From Microbacteriaceae bacterium UBA963 (GTDB lineage: Bacteria; Actinomycetota; Actinomycetes; Actinomycetales; Microbacteriaceae), in NCBI GenBank assembly GCA_002292955.1, contig DBCH01000087.1:1-8489 (forward strand): 8,489 nt of DNA. Direction: 5' to 3'. Positions within the stretch are counted from its first letter, which is position 1, and each line of letters opens with the position of its first letter. The notes beneath the pieces are model-generated. The model had not been told where the DNA came from. It saw only the letters and a list, made by a program, of their open reading frames with translations, and made no database searches. The translations under genes and the position numbers were made by a program. Below are positions 1 through 6,776 of the stretch, piece by piece.

Positions 1-1977
1 GGCATCGCCGGGCTGGTGGCCGAGCACGTGTCGATTGAACCTGGATGCGAGACGGCGATTGCCGCCGCACTCGGCGGGCTCTCCGACGCCGTGTTGGCCG
101 ACTCGCTCGACGCGGCCGTCGACGCCCTCGGCGCTGCCGAGGCCGGCAATATGGGACGCGTCAACATCATTGTGGGATCGGCCGCCACGCGCACCGCCGA
201 CCTGCCCACGGCTCCGGGAGTGGTCACGGCCGCGTCCGTGGTCACCGGACCCTCGGGTGTTCTGGGTTTGCTGGCCGAGACCGTGATTGCCGACGACCTC
301 GACGCTGCTCGCGCTGCGTGGAAGAAAACCTACGCACCCCTCGAACGCAACGTCACCATCATCACGCGCGCGGGCGAGGTGCTCACCCGTTTTGTACTCT
401 CCGGTGGCAGTGGCGCCACGCGCAGTCGAATCGAGCTGGTGGCGGAGCGCGATGCCGCCAGCTCGGCGCTCGAGAAAACAACGCGCACCACCGATGCGGC
501 GAGACTCGAACTGGCCGATCGTCGTGCCGACGCCCAGGTGGCCAAGGAGCGCTCGGTTACCGCACTGGCTGCCCTGCGCGAGTTTGACGCACAGCTGGCC
601 GCCCGCTCCGAGGAATTCAACCGCGCCAAAGCGCAGGCCGAATCGGCCGCTGCCGAGGTGGCGCGTCTCACCGAGGCACTCGCCGCCACCACCGAACAGG
701 TGACTCAGGCCACGGCCGAACTCGAGCGCAGTTCTCAGGAGCTTGCCCAGAAGGAGTCCGCCCCCCTTCCCGTGGCCGACTACGGGGTGCGCGAGCGCGC
801 CCTGGTGGCGTTTGAGGCTCAGCGCGAGCGCGAGGTGCAGGCACGCCTGGCCCTCGAGACCGCGCGTGAACGCGTGCGCGCCGAAGAACTGCGCGTCGAG
901 GGGTTGCGCTCACAACTCGAGACGGATCGTCAGGCGGCGGAGGAGTCGGCGCGCCGCGCCGTCGAGCGTCGTCGTCAGGTGGATGTGGCCAACAGTGTCG
1001 TGGCCGATCTGCCTCCCGTGCTCGACTCGGTCGACCGCTCCGTGAGCGAGGCCCGCGTGGTCTTGCAGCAGCGTGAAACCGAACGCCTGGCATCCACGGC
1101 GGAACTCACCGAGTTGCGTGCAGAAGAGGTCACCCTGCGCGAAAAGCTGAGCGGCATCACTGAGAGCGTGCACGGTCTCGAGCTGCAGATCTACGAGAAG
1201 AAGCTTCAGGTCTCCACCCTCGTGGAGCGGGCCGCCACCGAACTCGGTCTCGTTGAGGACGTGCTCGTTGCCGAGTACGGCCCCGACCAACTCATCGCTG
1301 AGGACATTCCGTTTGTGCGCGCCGAACAGGAGCGGCGCCTCGAGAAGGCCGACCGCAAGCTCTCGGCGCTGGGTCGCGTCAACCCGCTCGCGCTCGAAGA
1401 ATTTGCGGCGCTCGAAGCCCGGCACCAGTTCCTCACCGAACAGCTCACCGACCTCACGAACACGCGCCGCGACCTGCTAAGCATCATCGACGAGGTGGAT
1501 GCCACCATGCAGACCATCTTCGAGGCTGCCTTCGAAGACACCCGCAAGGCGTTCAACGAGGTGTTGCCCGTGCTGTTCCCCGGCGGGTCCGGCGCCATGG
1601 CGCTCACCACGCCAGACGATCTGCTCGCCTCGGGCGTTGAGGTGACGGTGAAGCCCGCTGGTAAGAAGATCGAACGCCTCAGCCTGCTCTCCGGTGGCGA
1701 GAAGTCTCTGGCCGCGGTGGCCTTCCTGATGGCTATCTTCAAAGCCCGCCCCAGCCCGTTCTACATCTTGGATGAGGTTGAGGCCGCGCTCGACGATGCC
1801 AACCTTGGCCGCCTACTGACAACCTTTGAGGACCTGCGCACATCCAGCCAGCTCATCATCATCACGCACCAGAAGCGCACCATGGAGATCGCCGACGCGC
1901 TCTACGGTGTGTCGATGCGCCAAGACGGTGTCTCGGCGGTCGTGGGCCAGCGCGTGGCACAGGCCGAAGCGTCCTAG
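1..1977 (+). CDS. smc: Chromosome segregation protein SMC, C-terminal part (5' end outside window)
   Basis: This is the C-terminal ~658 residues of an SMC protein, the ATPase core of the bacterial condensin that compacts and separates chromosomes with ScpA and ScpB. The frame is open at base 1, so the N-terminal head (Walker A) and first coiled-coil arm lie upstream. In order: the hinge (about nt 1-420, ending in an ITRAGEVL...GGSG segment typical of SMC hinges), a long Glu/Arg/Ala-rich coiled coil (about nt 430-1370), and the C-terminal ABC head. In the head, the ABC signature LSGGEK lies at nt 1687-1704 and Walker B FYILDE at nt 1759-1776. The D-loop (LDDAN) follows directly, then the H-loop in IIITHQK. 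All head motifs on this half are intact. The GTG at nt 16 is an internal valine and not the start. The stop is TAG at 1975-1977, 34 bp before ftsY, so the two are probably co-transcribed. Confidence 0.97.
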   Translation, partial: GIAGLVAEHVSIEPGCETAIAAALGGLSDAVLADSLDAAVDALGAAEAGNMGRVNIIVGSAATRTADLPTAPGVVTAASVVTGPSGVLGLLAETVIADDLDAARAAWKKTYAPLERNVTIITRAGEVLTRFVLSGGSGATRSRIELVAERDAASSALEKTTRTTDAARLELADRRADAQVAKERSVTALAALREFDAQLAARSEEFNRAKAQAESAAAEVARLTEALAATTEQVTQATAELERSSQELAQKESAPLPVADYGVRERALVAFEAQREREVQARLALETARERVRAEELRVEGLRSQLETDRQAAEESARRAVERRRQVDVANSVVADLPPVLDSVDRSVSEARVVLQQRETERLASTAELTELRAEEVTLREKLSGITESVHGLELQIYEKKLQVSTLVERAATELGLVEDVLVAEYGPDQLIAEDIPFVRAEQERRLEKADRKLSALGRVNPLALEEFAALEARHQFLTEQLTDLTNTRRDLLSIIDEVDATMQTIFEAAFEDTRKAFNEVLPVLFPGGSGAMALTTPDDLLASGVEVTVKPAGKKIERLSLLSGGEKSLAAVAFLMAIFKARPSPFYILDEVEAALDDANLGRLLTTFEDLRTSSQLIIITHQKRTMEIADALYGVSMRQDGVSAVVGQRVAQAEAS

Positions 1978-2011
1978 CCGGTCAGCACCTCAAAGCGAAT
2001 AACCTTGCATC

Positions 2012-2890
2012 ATGGCTGACAAGAAGAGTTGGGGACTCGGCTCAAAGCTCCGTGGCATGTTCTCGCGCACGTTTGTGCTGAGTGATGACACGTGGGACGA
2101 CCTCGAGGCCACCCTGCTCGCTGCCGACTTTGGCCCCGATGTGACCGACGAACTGATCGAGGCCGTGCGCGCCAGCGTGGCAAAAATCCCGCCCCTCGAC
2201 GAGAACGACTTTGTGCGCCTCCTGCGCGAAGTGCTCGAAGAGCGGCTCAGCCGCTTCGATACAACGCTCAACCTCAGGGATCGACCGGCCGTGGTGCTTG
2301 TCGTTGGGGTGAACGGCGTGGGCAAGACAACCACCATCGGCAAACTCGCCAAGTTCATTACGACCGCCGGGCGCTCGGTGGTTCTTGGTGCGGCCGACAC
2401 TTTTCGTGCCGCCGCGGTGGACCAGCTGGGCACGTGGGCCGAACGCGCGGGGGTGCAGATGGTGCGCCCGCAGCAAGAGGGACAGGATCCCTCGAGCGTC
2501 GCCTACCAAACCGTTGAGTATGCGGTGGCCAACAGCGTTGACGTGGCCATTGTCGACACGGCCGGCCGATTGCAGACCAAGAGTGGCCTCATGGACGAAC
2601 TCAGCAAGATTCGTCGCGTGATCGAGAAGCAGTCGCCCATTGCCGAAGTGTTGCTCGTTCTCGACGCCACGACGGGACAAAACGGCCTGGTGCAGGCCGA
2701 GGCGTTTCTGGAGCACGCGGGCGTGACCGGGCTGGTGCTCACCAAACTCGACGGCTCAGCCAAGGGCGGATTCGTGCTCGCCGTGCAAGAGCGCACGGGC
2801 ATCCCGGTCAAGCTGGTGGGCAGCGGTGAGGGCATCGGAGACCTCTCGGGCTTCAGCCCGGTCGCCTTTGCTGCCGCGCTCGTTGAGTAG
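2012..2890 (+). CDS. ftsY: Signal recognition particle receptor FtsY (SRP GTPase)
   Basis: FtsY is the membrane-associated GTPase that receives ribosome-SRP complexes and passes nascent membrane proteins to SecYEG. The 292-residue product is an almost bare NG core. The N domain is about residues 20-88. The GTPase motifs follow in order: G1 GVNGVGKTT (99-107), G2 DTFRAAA (129-135), G3 DTAGR (182-186), the SRP-family DATTGQNG segment (218-225), G4 TKLDG (244-248) and G5 GSGEG (270-274). G2 DTFRA and DATTGQNG fit FtsY better than Ffh, and there is no methionine-rich M domain. The long acidic A domain of E. coli FtsY is absent. The first ~18 residues (WGLGSKLRGMFSR) are basic and amphipathic and could be the membrane-binding helix. 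No good Shine-Dalgarno sequence precedes the ATG, and the next in-frame start would cut into this helix. The stop is 13 bp before ffh, which encodes its partner. Confidence 0.97.
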   Translation: MADKKSWGLGSKLRGMFSRTFVLSDDTWDDLEATLLAADFGPDVTDELIEAVRASVAKIPPLDENDFVRLLREVLEERLSRFDTTLNLRDRPAVVLVVGVNGVGKTTTIGKLAKFITTAGRSVVLGAADTFRAAAVDQLGTWAERAGVQMVRPQQEGQDPSSVAYQTVEYAVANSVDVAIVDTAGRLQTKSGLMDELSKIRRVIEKQSPIAEVLLVLDATTGQNGLVQAEAFLEHAGVTGLVLTKLDGSAKGGFVLAVQERTGIPVKLVGSGEGIGDLSGFSPVAFAAALVE

Positions 2891-2903
2891 GCTGGTCAAC
2901 GAT

Positions 2904-4466
2904 ATGGCAACGTTCGGAACACTTTCTTCGCGTCTCACCGACGCCCTCAAAGGCCTGCGCGGCAAGGGCAAGCTCACCGAGGCGGATGTCGACGGCACGC
3001 TGCGCGAGATTCGCCGCGCCATGCTCGATGCCGACGTCTCGCTCACCGTCGTCAAGTCGTTCCAATCGGCCGTTCGCGAACGCGCACTGAGCGACGAAAT
3101 CAGCAAGGCGCTCAACCCGGCTCAGCAGGTCGTGCAGATTGTCAACGACGAGCTGGTGACGATTCTCGGTGGCCAGCAGCGCCGCATCGAGTTTGCCAAA
3201 AAACCGCCCACCGTGATCATGCTCGCGGGCCTCCAGGGTTCGGGTAAGACCACCCTTGCCGGCAAGCTCGCCAAGTGGCTCGCCAAGGAGAAGCACACCC
3301 CGCTGCTCGTCGCGTGTGACCTTCAGCGTCCCAACGCCGTCACGCAGCTTGAGGTGGTGGCCGGCAACGCCGGTGTTGCCATCTACGCACCCGAGCCCGG
3401 AAACGGCAAGGGCAACCCCGTCAAGGTGGCCAAAGACTCCATCAAGTACGCCACCGACAAGATGTACGACGTGGTGATCATCGACACCGCCGGTCGATTG
3501 GGTGTCGACGCCGAGCTCATGAAGGAGGCCGCCGAGATTCGCAAGGCCACGTCGCCCGATGAGGTGCTCTTCGTGATTGACGCCATGATTGGCCAAGACG
3601 CCGTGGCCACGGCAGAGGCCTTCCAAAAGGGCGTTGACTTTACGGGAGTGGTGCTCACCAAGCTCGACGGTGACGCCCGCGGTGGCGCCGCGCTCTCTGT
3701 GGTCTCTGCCACCGAACGCCCCATCATGTTTGCGTCCACCGGCGAATCGCTCGACGACTTCGAGCCGTTCCACCCCGACCGCATGGCCAACCGCATTCTC
3801 GACCTCGGAGACATGCTCACACTCATCGAGCAGGCCCAACAGACCTTCGATGCCGAAGAGACGGCCAAGGTAGCCGAGAAGATCGCCACCGAGACGTTCA
3901 CCCTCGAAGACTTTCTCGAGCAGATGCAGCAGCTCAAGAACATGGGCTCCCTCAAGAAAATGATGGGCATGCTGCCGGGTTCGGGCCAAATGAAGGCCCA
4001 GCTCGACAACTTTGATGAGAGCGAGATCACGCGCACCGAGGCAATCATCCGTTCGATGACTCCCGCCGAACGACGCAACGCGCGTCTGCTCAACGGATCT
4101 CGCCGACTGCGCATTGCCAACGGCTCGGGCGTTACTGTCACCGACGTCAATTCGTTGGTTAATCGTTTTGAGCAGGCGGCCAAGATGATGAAGTCGGTAG
4201 CCCAGGGCAAGGTTCCCCAGGTTCCCGGCATGGGTCCGATTCCTGGTGGAATTGGTGGCGCGCGCCCCAAGCCGACGAAAAAGAAGTCGTCGAAGTCGGG
4301 AAATCCGGCCAAACGGGCCGCCGAAAACGCGGCACTTGGTCAGCGCACCAGCAGTGGGAGCGGAGCAGGGTTTGGCTTGGGCGCAGCCGGGGGTGGCGCC
4401 GGCGGAGTGGGCGAAATGAGTGCCGAAGAACTGGCCGACATGCAGAAACTTCTCGGCGGCCGCTAA
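2904..4466 (+). CDS. ffh: Signal recognition particle protein Ffh (SRP54)
   Basis: Ffh binds the SRP RNA and hydrophobic signal sequences at the ribosome and docks with FtsY in a GTP-dependent way. The product is 520 residues from ATG 2904. The frame is open upstream to an ATG at 2826, but that would overlap ftsY by 65 bp and add a non-conserved leader; MATFGTLSSRL is the usual Ffh beginning. The NG domain carries G1 GLQGSGKTT (109-117), G2 DLQRPNA (139-145), G3 DTAGR (194-198) and G4 TKLDGD (252-257). The M domain has the methionine-rich finger region (about 334-359, QMQQLKNMGSLKKMMGM). The RNA-binding helix-turn-helix runs from SMTPAERR to SRRLRIANGSG (384-408). The last ~90 residues are a Gly/Pro/Lys/Ser-rich, probably disordered tail that ends in a short helix (EELADMQKLLGGR). 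Only a weak GAGTAGG lies upstream of the start, so translation may be coupled to ftsY. Confidence 0.97.
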   Translation: MATFGTLSSRLTDALKGLRGKGKLTEADVDGTLREIRRAMLDADVSLTVVKSFQSAVRERALSDEISKALNPAQQVVQIVNDELVTILGGQQRRIEFAKKPPTVIMLAGLQGSGKTTLAGKLAKWLAKEKHTPLLVACDLQRPNAVTQLEVVAGNAGVAIYAPEPGNGKGNPVKVAKDSIKYATDKMYDVVIIDTAGRLGVDAELMKEAAEIRKATSPDEVLFVIDAMIGQDAVATAEAFQKGVDFTGVVLTKLDGDARGGAALSVVSATERPIMFASTGESLDDFEPFHPDRMANRILDLGDMLTLIEQAQQTFDAEETAKVAEKIATETFTLEDFLEQMQQLKNMGSLKKMMGMLPGSGQMKAQLDNFDESEITRTEAIIRSMTPAERRNARLLNGSRRLRIANGSGVTVTDVNSLVNRFEQAAKMMKSVAQGKVPQVPGMGPIPGGIGGARPKPTKKKSSKSGNPAKRAAENAALGQRTSSGSGAGFGLGAAGGGAGGVGEMSAEELADMQKLLGGR

Positions 4467-4473
4467 GGCCCGA

Positions 4474-4506
4474 TTGGCGACTTCTCGGGGTTTCTGGCAC
4501 TATAGA
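4474..4506 (+). promoter_or_regulatory. Possible promoter for the rpsP-khpA-rimM-trmD operon
   Basis: The 167-bp gap between ffh and rpsP (4467-4633) is the largest among the + strand genes and the natural place for a promoter. A TTGGCG at 4474-4479 resembles a -35 box (4 of 6 to TTGACA). CACTAT at 4498-4503 preceded by TGG could be an extended -10 with an 18-bp spacer. The overlapping TATAGA at 4501-4506 is a closer -10 match but would leave a 21-bp spacer. Either choice leaves a leader of roughly 120 bases before the rpsP start. That leader (about 4520-4620) is rich in C and T, and I see no strong hairpin in it. The call is a consensus match by eye. Confidence 0.3.
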
Positions 4507-4624
4507 GAGCACGTGTTTTGCTGGTTTCCGACCCTCTATCAGAAGCCAATCAAAACCCCTTTCGAACTTCGTCTCAGTGTCCCCACGCCCACGACTTCTC
4601 AGTTCACCCCGTCTTTCCACATTC

Positions 4625-4630
4625 AGGAGA
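4625..4630 (+). promoter_or_regulatory. Ribosome binding site of rpsP (decides a GTG start)
   Basis: AGGAGA lies 3 bases before GTG 4634, a strong but close Shine-Dalgarno match. It is the clearest one on the + strand and supports GTG 4634 as the start, in preference to the in-frame ATG at 4577, which has no such site. Confidence 0.7.
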
Positions 4631-4633
4631 ATT

Positions 4634-5242
4634 GTGTCTGTCAAGATTCGTTTGAAGCGCATGGGCAAAATCCGTGCACCGCACTACCGCATCGTTGTTG
4701 CCGACTCCCGCACCAAGCGCGATGGTCGCGTGATCGAAGAAATCGGTCGCTACGTTCCCACCGCCGACCCGTCGGTGATCGAGGTCAAGTCTGACCGCGC
4801 TCAGTACTGGCTCAGCGTTGGCGCTCAGCCGACCGAGCAGGTTGCCGCGCTTCTCAAGCTCACGGGTGACTGGGGAATGTTCAAGGGCGACAAAGACGCC
4901 AAGAACACCGTCAAGCTGGCCGAGCCCAAGGTTCCGTTCCAGATGGACGCCAAGAAGAAGCCCGTCCTTCGCCCCAAGGTGGAGAAGGTCGTCAAGGCTG
5001 AGGTTGCCGCTGAGGTAGCCGCCGAGGTTTCCGCTGAAGTTGCCGCCGATGAGATTGCCGGCAACGCCGAAGTTGCCGCTGAGGCGACGACGGACATTGT
5101 GGCTGAGGTCCAGGCTGAGGCTGCCGAAGAAGCGCCCGTCGAGGCTGCTGCGGAAGAAGCTGTCGCCGAAGAGGCCGCAGCTGAAGAAGCACCTTCTGAA
5201 GAGGCCGCCCCCGAGGCAGCCGAAGAAAAGCCTGCGGAGTAG
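4634..5242 (+). CDS. rpsP: 30S ribosomal protein S16 with a long Ala/Glu-rich C-terminal tail
   Basis: S16 binds 16S rRNA in the body of the small subunit and is needed for its assembly. From the GTG at 4634 the protein is 202 residues. The conserved S16 domain occupies about residues 1-85: SVKIRLKRMGKIRAPHYRIV at the N-terminus, then VADSRTKRDGRVIEEIGRY and the YWLSVGAQPTEQV segment. A basic linker follows (about 95-120, KKKPVLRPKVEKVVK). Residues 121-202 are a low-complexity tail in which 56 of 82 residues are Ala or Glu, opening with repeated AEVA units. S16 in many bacteria is only ~80-90 residues; acidic extensions are common in Actinobacteria, though this one is long. The extension in frame 5' of the GTG is not S16-like and is excluded. 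The khpA start lies 8 bp after the stop. Confidence 0.95.
   Translation: MSVKIRLKRMGKIRAPHYRIVVADSRTKRDGRVIEEIGRYVPTADPSVIEVKSDRAQYWLSVGAQPTEQVAALLKLTGDWGMFKGDKDAKNTVKLAEPKVPFQMDAKKKPVLRPKVEKVVKAEVAAEVAAEVSAEVAADEIAGNAEVAAEATTDIVAEVQAEAAEEAPVEAAAEEAVAEEAAAEEAPSEEAAPEAAEEKPAE
4997..5047 (+). repeat. Short in-frame repeats (AEVA units) in the rpsP tail
   Basis: Imperfect repeats of about 12 bases (GAGGTTGCCGCT and variants) encode AEVA/AEVS units at S16 residues 122-138. One more copy lies near residues 145-150. Codons differ between copies (GAG/GAA, GTT/GTA, GCC/GCT), so the DNA repeat is degenerate while the protein repeat is well kept. The rest of the tail to 5239 continues as irregular EEA/AAEE units. 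Confidence 0.6.
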
Positions 5243-5250
5243 TTCGCACC

Positions 5251-5487
5251 ATGCTTGCTGATGCCCTCGCTCACGTTGTCAAGGCGATCGTTGATCACCC
5301 CGACGACGTGCGAGTGGTGTCCAGCCAGACAAACCGAGGTGACCTCCTCGAGATTCACGTTCACCCCGAGGATCTGGGGCGCGTGATTGGTCGATCGGGT
5401 CGCACCGCCAAGTCAATCCGCACCGTGGTGAATGCGCTAGCCGACGGTCGTTCCGTTCGTGTCGACGTCGTCGACACCGACGCCTAA
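5251..5487 (+). CDS. khpA: KhpA-type KH-domain RNA-binding protein
   Basis: This 78-residue protein is a single KH domain, the size and place expected for KhpA (the YlqC/UPF0109 family), usually encoded between rpsP and rimM in Gram-positive bacteria. The RNA-binding GXXG loop is GRSG at residues 47-50 within GRVIGRSGRTAKSIRT (43-58). It is flanked by the beta strand LLEIHVHPED and a final strand SVRVDVVDTDA. In other bacteria KhpA pairs with KhpB (Jag/EloR) and binds many RNAs; the partner is not in this window. The ATG is 8 bp after the rpsP stop, and a GGAG at 5236-5239 overlapping the end of rpsP can serve as its ribosome binding site. The position in the operon suggests a link to ribosome biogenesis, which is an inference. 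Confidence 0.92.
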   Translation: MLADALAHVVKAIVDHPDDVRVVSSQTNRGDLLEIHVHPEDLGRVIGRSGRTAKSIRTVVNALADGRSVRVDVVDTDA

Positions 5488-5488
5488 G

Positions 5489-6061
5489 GTGGCGCCAGAG
5501 CACCGCTCGCAGTTGCGAGTCGGTCGCCTCACCAAAGCGCACGGCCTCAAGGGCGCACTCAAGATTGAGCTGTACACCGACGAGCCCGAGAAGCGTTTCG
5601 TGCCGGGAGCCACGTTCACCCTCCAGGTTCCCGAAGAGTCGCCGTGGCACGGCAAGCCGCTCACGCTTGCCGAACTGCGCTGGTACAACGGCACGCCCGT
5701 GGGATTCTTTGTCGATGTCGACGACCGATCGCAGGCCGAAACCCTCGCCCGCGCCATTCTGTGGATCGACGTCGATACCGAACTGAGTCCCGATGAGCCC
5801 GACGCGTGGTACGACCACCAACTCGTGGGCCTCACGGTCGTTCGTGACGGCAAGCCCGTGGGTACTGTCTCGCGCGTTGATCACTTTCCCGCTCAAGACC
5901 TGCTGGTGGTGGCCACAGATTCCGGCGAAGTGATGGTGCCCTTCGTGGCGGCCATCGTGCCGGCCGTTGACATCGTTGCCAAGACCGTGACCGTAACGCC
6001 GCCGGGGGGCTTGTTTGAGGCGCTCAACGATGACGAAGAGGCGCCCGTCCATGCGGATTGA
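5489..6061 (+). CDS. rimM: Ribosome maturation factor RimM (16S rRNA processing)
   Basis: RimM helps assemble the 30S head and binds S19. The 190-residue product has the N-terminal RimM barrel with the signature VGRLTKAHGLKGALK (11-25). A PRC-barrel domain follows, opening with WYDHQLVGL (107-115) and including VPFVAAIVPAVD (150-161) and PPGGLFE (171-177). I chose GTG 5489, one base after the khpA stop (TAAGGTG), because it leaves only a short leader before the conserved start. An in-frame GTG at 5459 would add 10 residues (STSSTPTPK...) and overlap khpA by 29 bp; it is possible but has no ribosome binding site. Neither start has a clear Shine-Dalgarno, so coupling to khpA is likely. The 3' end overlaps trmD by 11 bp. 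Confidence 0.93.
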   Translation: MAPEHRSQLRVGRLTKAHGLKGALKIELYTDEPEKRFVPGATFTLQVPEESPWHGKPLTLAELRWYNGTPVGFFVDVDDRSQAETLARAILWIDVDTELSPDEPDAWYDHQLVGLTVVRDGKPVGTVSRVDHFPAQDLLVVATDSGEVMVPFVAAIVPAVDIVAKTVTVTPPGGLFEALNDDEEAPVHAD

Positions 6062-6776
6062 CGTTGTCACCATCTTTCCCGAGTTCTTTGACGTGCTCGA
6101 TGTCTCGCTCGTGGGCAAAGCCCGCGAGAAGGGCATCCTCGATTTCGGTGTGACCAACCTGCGTGACTTCACGCACGACGTGCATCGCACCGTGGACGAC
6201 ACCCCCTACGGCGGTGGCGCGGGAATGGTGATGAAGCCCGAGCCCTGGGGTGAGGCGATTGATGCCCTCATTGCCGAGCGCGACGAGGATGCCGTGCTCA
6301 TTGTGCCCACGCCCGCCGGTCACCTGTTCACCCAGGCAATGGCCCGCGAGCTGTCTCTGGCGCCGCACCTGATTTTTGCGTGTGGCCGCTACGAGGGCAT
6401 CGACCAACGCGTGTCGGATCACTTTGCCACCAGACTCCGCGTTGTGCCGGTCTCGCTCGGCGACTACGTTCTCAACGGCGGCGAGGTGGCCGCCATCGCC
6501 ATGATCGAGGCAATTGGGCGCCTGGTTCCCGGTGTGGTGGGCAATCCCGAGTCGCTCATCGAGGAGAGCCACGAAGACGGCCTGCTCGAGTACCCCAGCT
6601 ACACCAAGCCCGCCCAGTGGCGCGACCTGGATGTGCCCGACGTTCTGCTCTCGGGCAACCACGGAGCAATCGCCGCGTGGCGCCGCGAGCAGCAGCTGGA
6701 GCGCACCCGCGAGATTCGCCCCGACCTACTTGCGGACGGTTCCGCGACCGGCGAGAAGTTCACGGACCCAGCGTAA
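6051..6776 (+). CDS. trmD: tRNA (guanine-37-N1)-methyltransferase TrmD
   Basis: TrmD uses S-adenosylmethionine to methylate N1 of G37 next to the anticodon of certain tRNAs, which prevents +1 frameshifting. The 241-residue product is of usual length and has the SPOUT trefoil-knot motifs: MRIDVVTIFPEFF (1-13), DDTPYGGGAGMVM (49-61), GRYEGIDQR (112-120) and SLGDYVLNGGE (135-145). Arg157 (GRLVPG) and Asp176 (EDGLLEYPSYTKP) match by eye the E. coli catalytic pair Arg154/Asp169. The ATG at 6051 gives the canonical N-terminus, and AGAGG at 6037-6041 is a well-placed ribosome binding site; the upstream in-frame ATG at 6015 adds a non-conserved leader. The gene overlaps rimM by 11 bp. Its last 51 bases overlap the glycosyltransferase on the other strand. 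rplS, often next after trmD, is not here. Confidence 0.97.
   Translation: MRIDVVTIFPEFFDVLDVSLVGKAREKGILDFGVTNLRDFTHDVHRTVDDTPYGGGAGMVMKPEPWGEAIDALIAERDEDAVLIVPTPAGHLFTQAMARELSLAPHLIFACGRYEGIDQRVSDHFATRLRVVPVSLGDYVLNGGEVAAIAMIEAIGRLVPGVVGNPESLIEESHEDGLLEYPSYTKPAQWRDLDVPDVLLSGNHGAIAAWRREQQLERTREIRPDLLADGSATGEKFTDPA

Noticed and set aside
2042..2716. Minus-strand open frame of 224 codons opposite ftsY
   Set aside because: The + strand frame has every SRP GTPase motif; the antisense product has no recognisable domain and no upstream ribosome binding site that I can see.
2826..2903. Upstream in-frame ATG start for ffh
   Set aside because: It would overlap ftsY by 65 bp and add 26 non-conserved residues before the normal Ffh N-terminus.
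2853..3989. Long open frame of 378 codons on the minus strand opposite ffh
   Set aside because: It lies fully inside ffh, its translation is His/Gly/Leu-rich without any motif I recognise, and it is a typical antisense shadow of high-GC coding DNA.
4469..4495. Possible terminator after ffh (CCCGA/TCGGG arms followed by GTTTCT)
   Set aside because: The stem is only 5 bp with an 11-base loop and a broken T-run, and it overlaps the promoter-like boxes; too weak to call.
4577..4633. Upstream in-frame ATG start for rpsP
   Set aside because: The added 19 residues are not S16-like, and a strong AGGAGA sits just before GTG 4634.
5279..6202. Minus-strand open frame of 307 codons across khpA, rimM and trmD
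   Set aside because: It spans three clearly real + strand genes, and its Arg-rich translation resembles other shadow frames.
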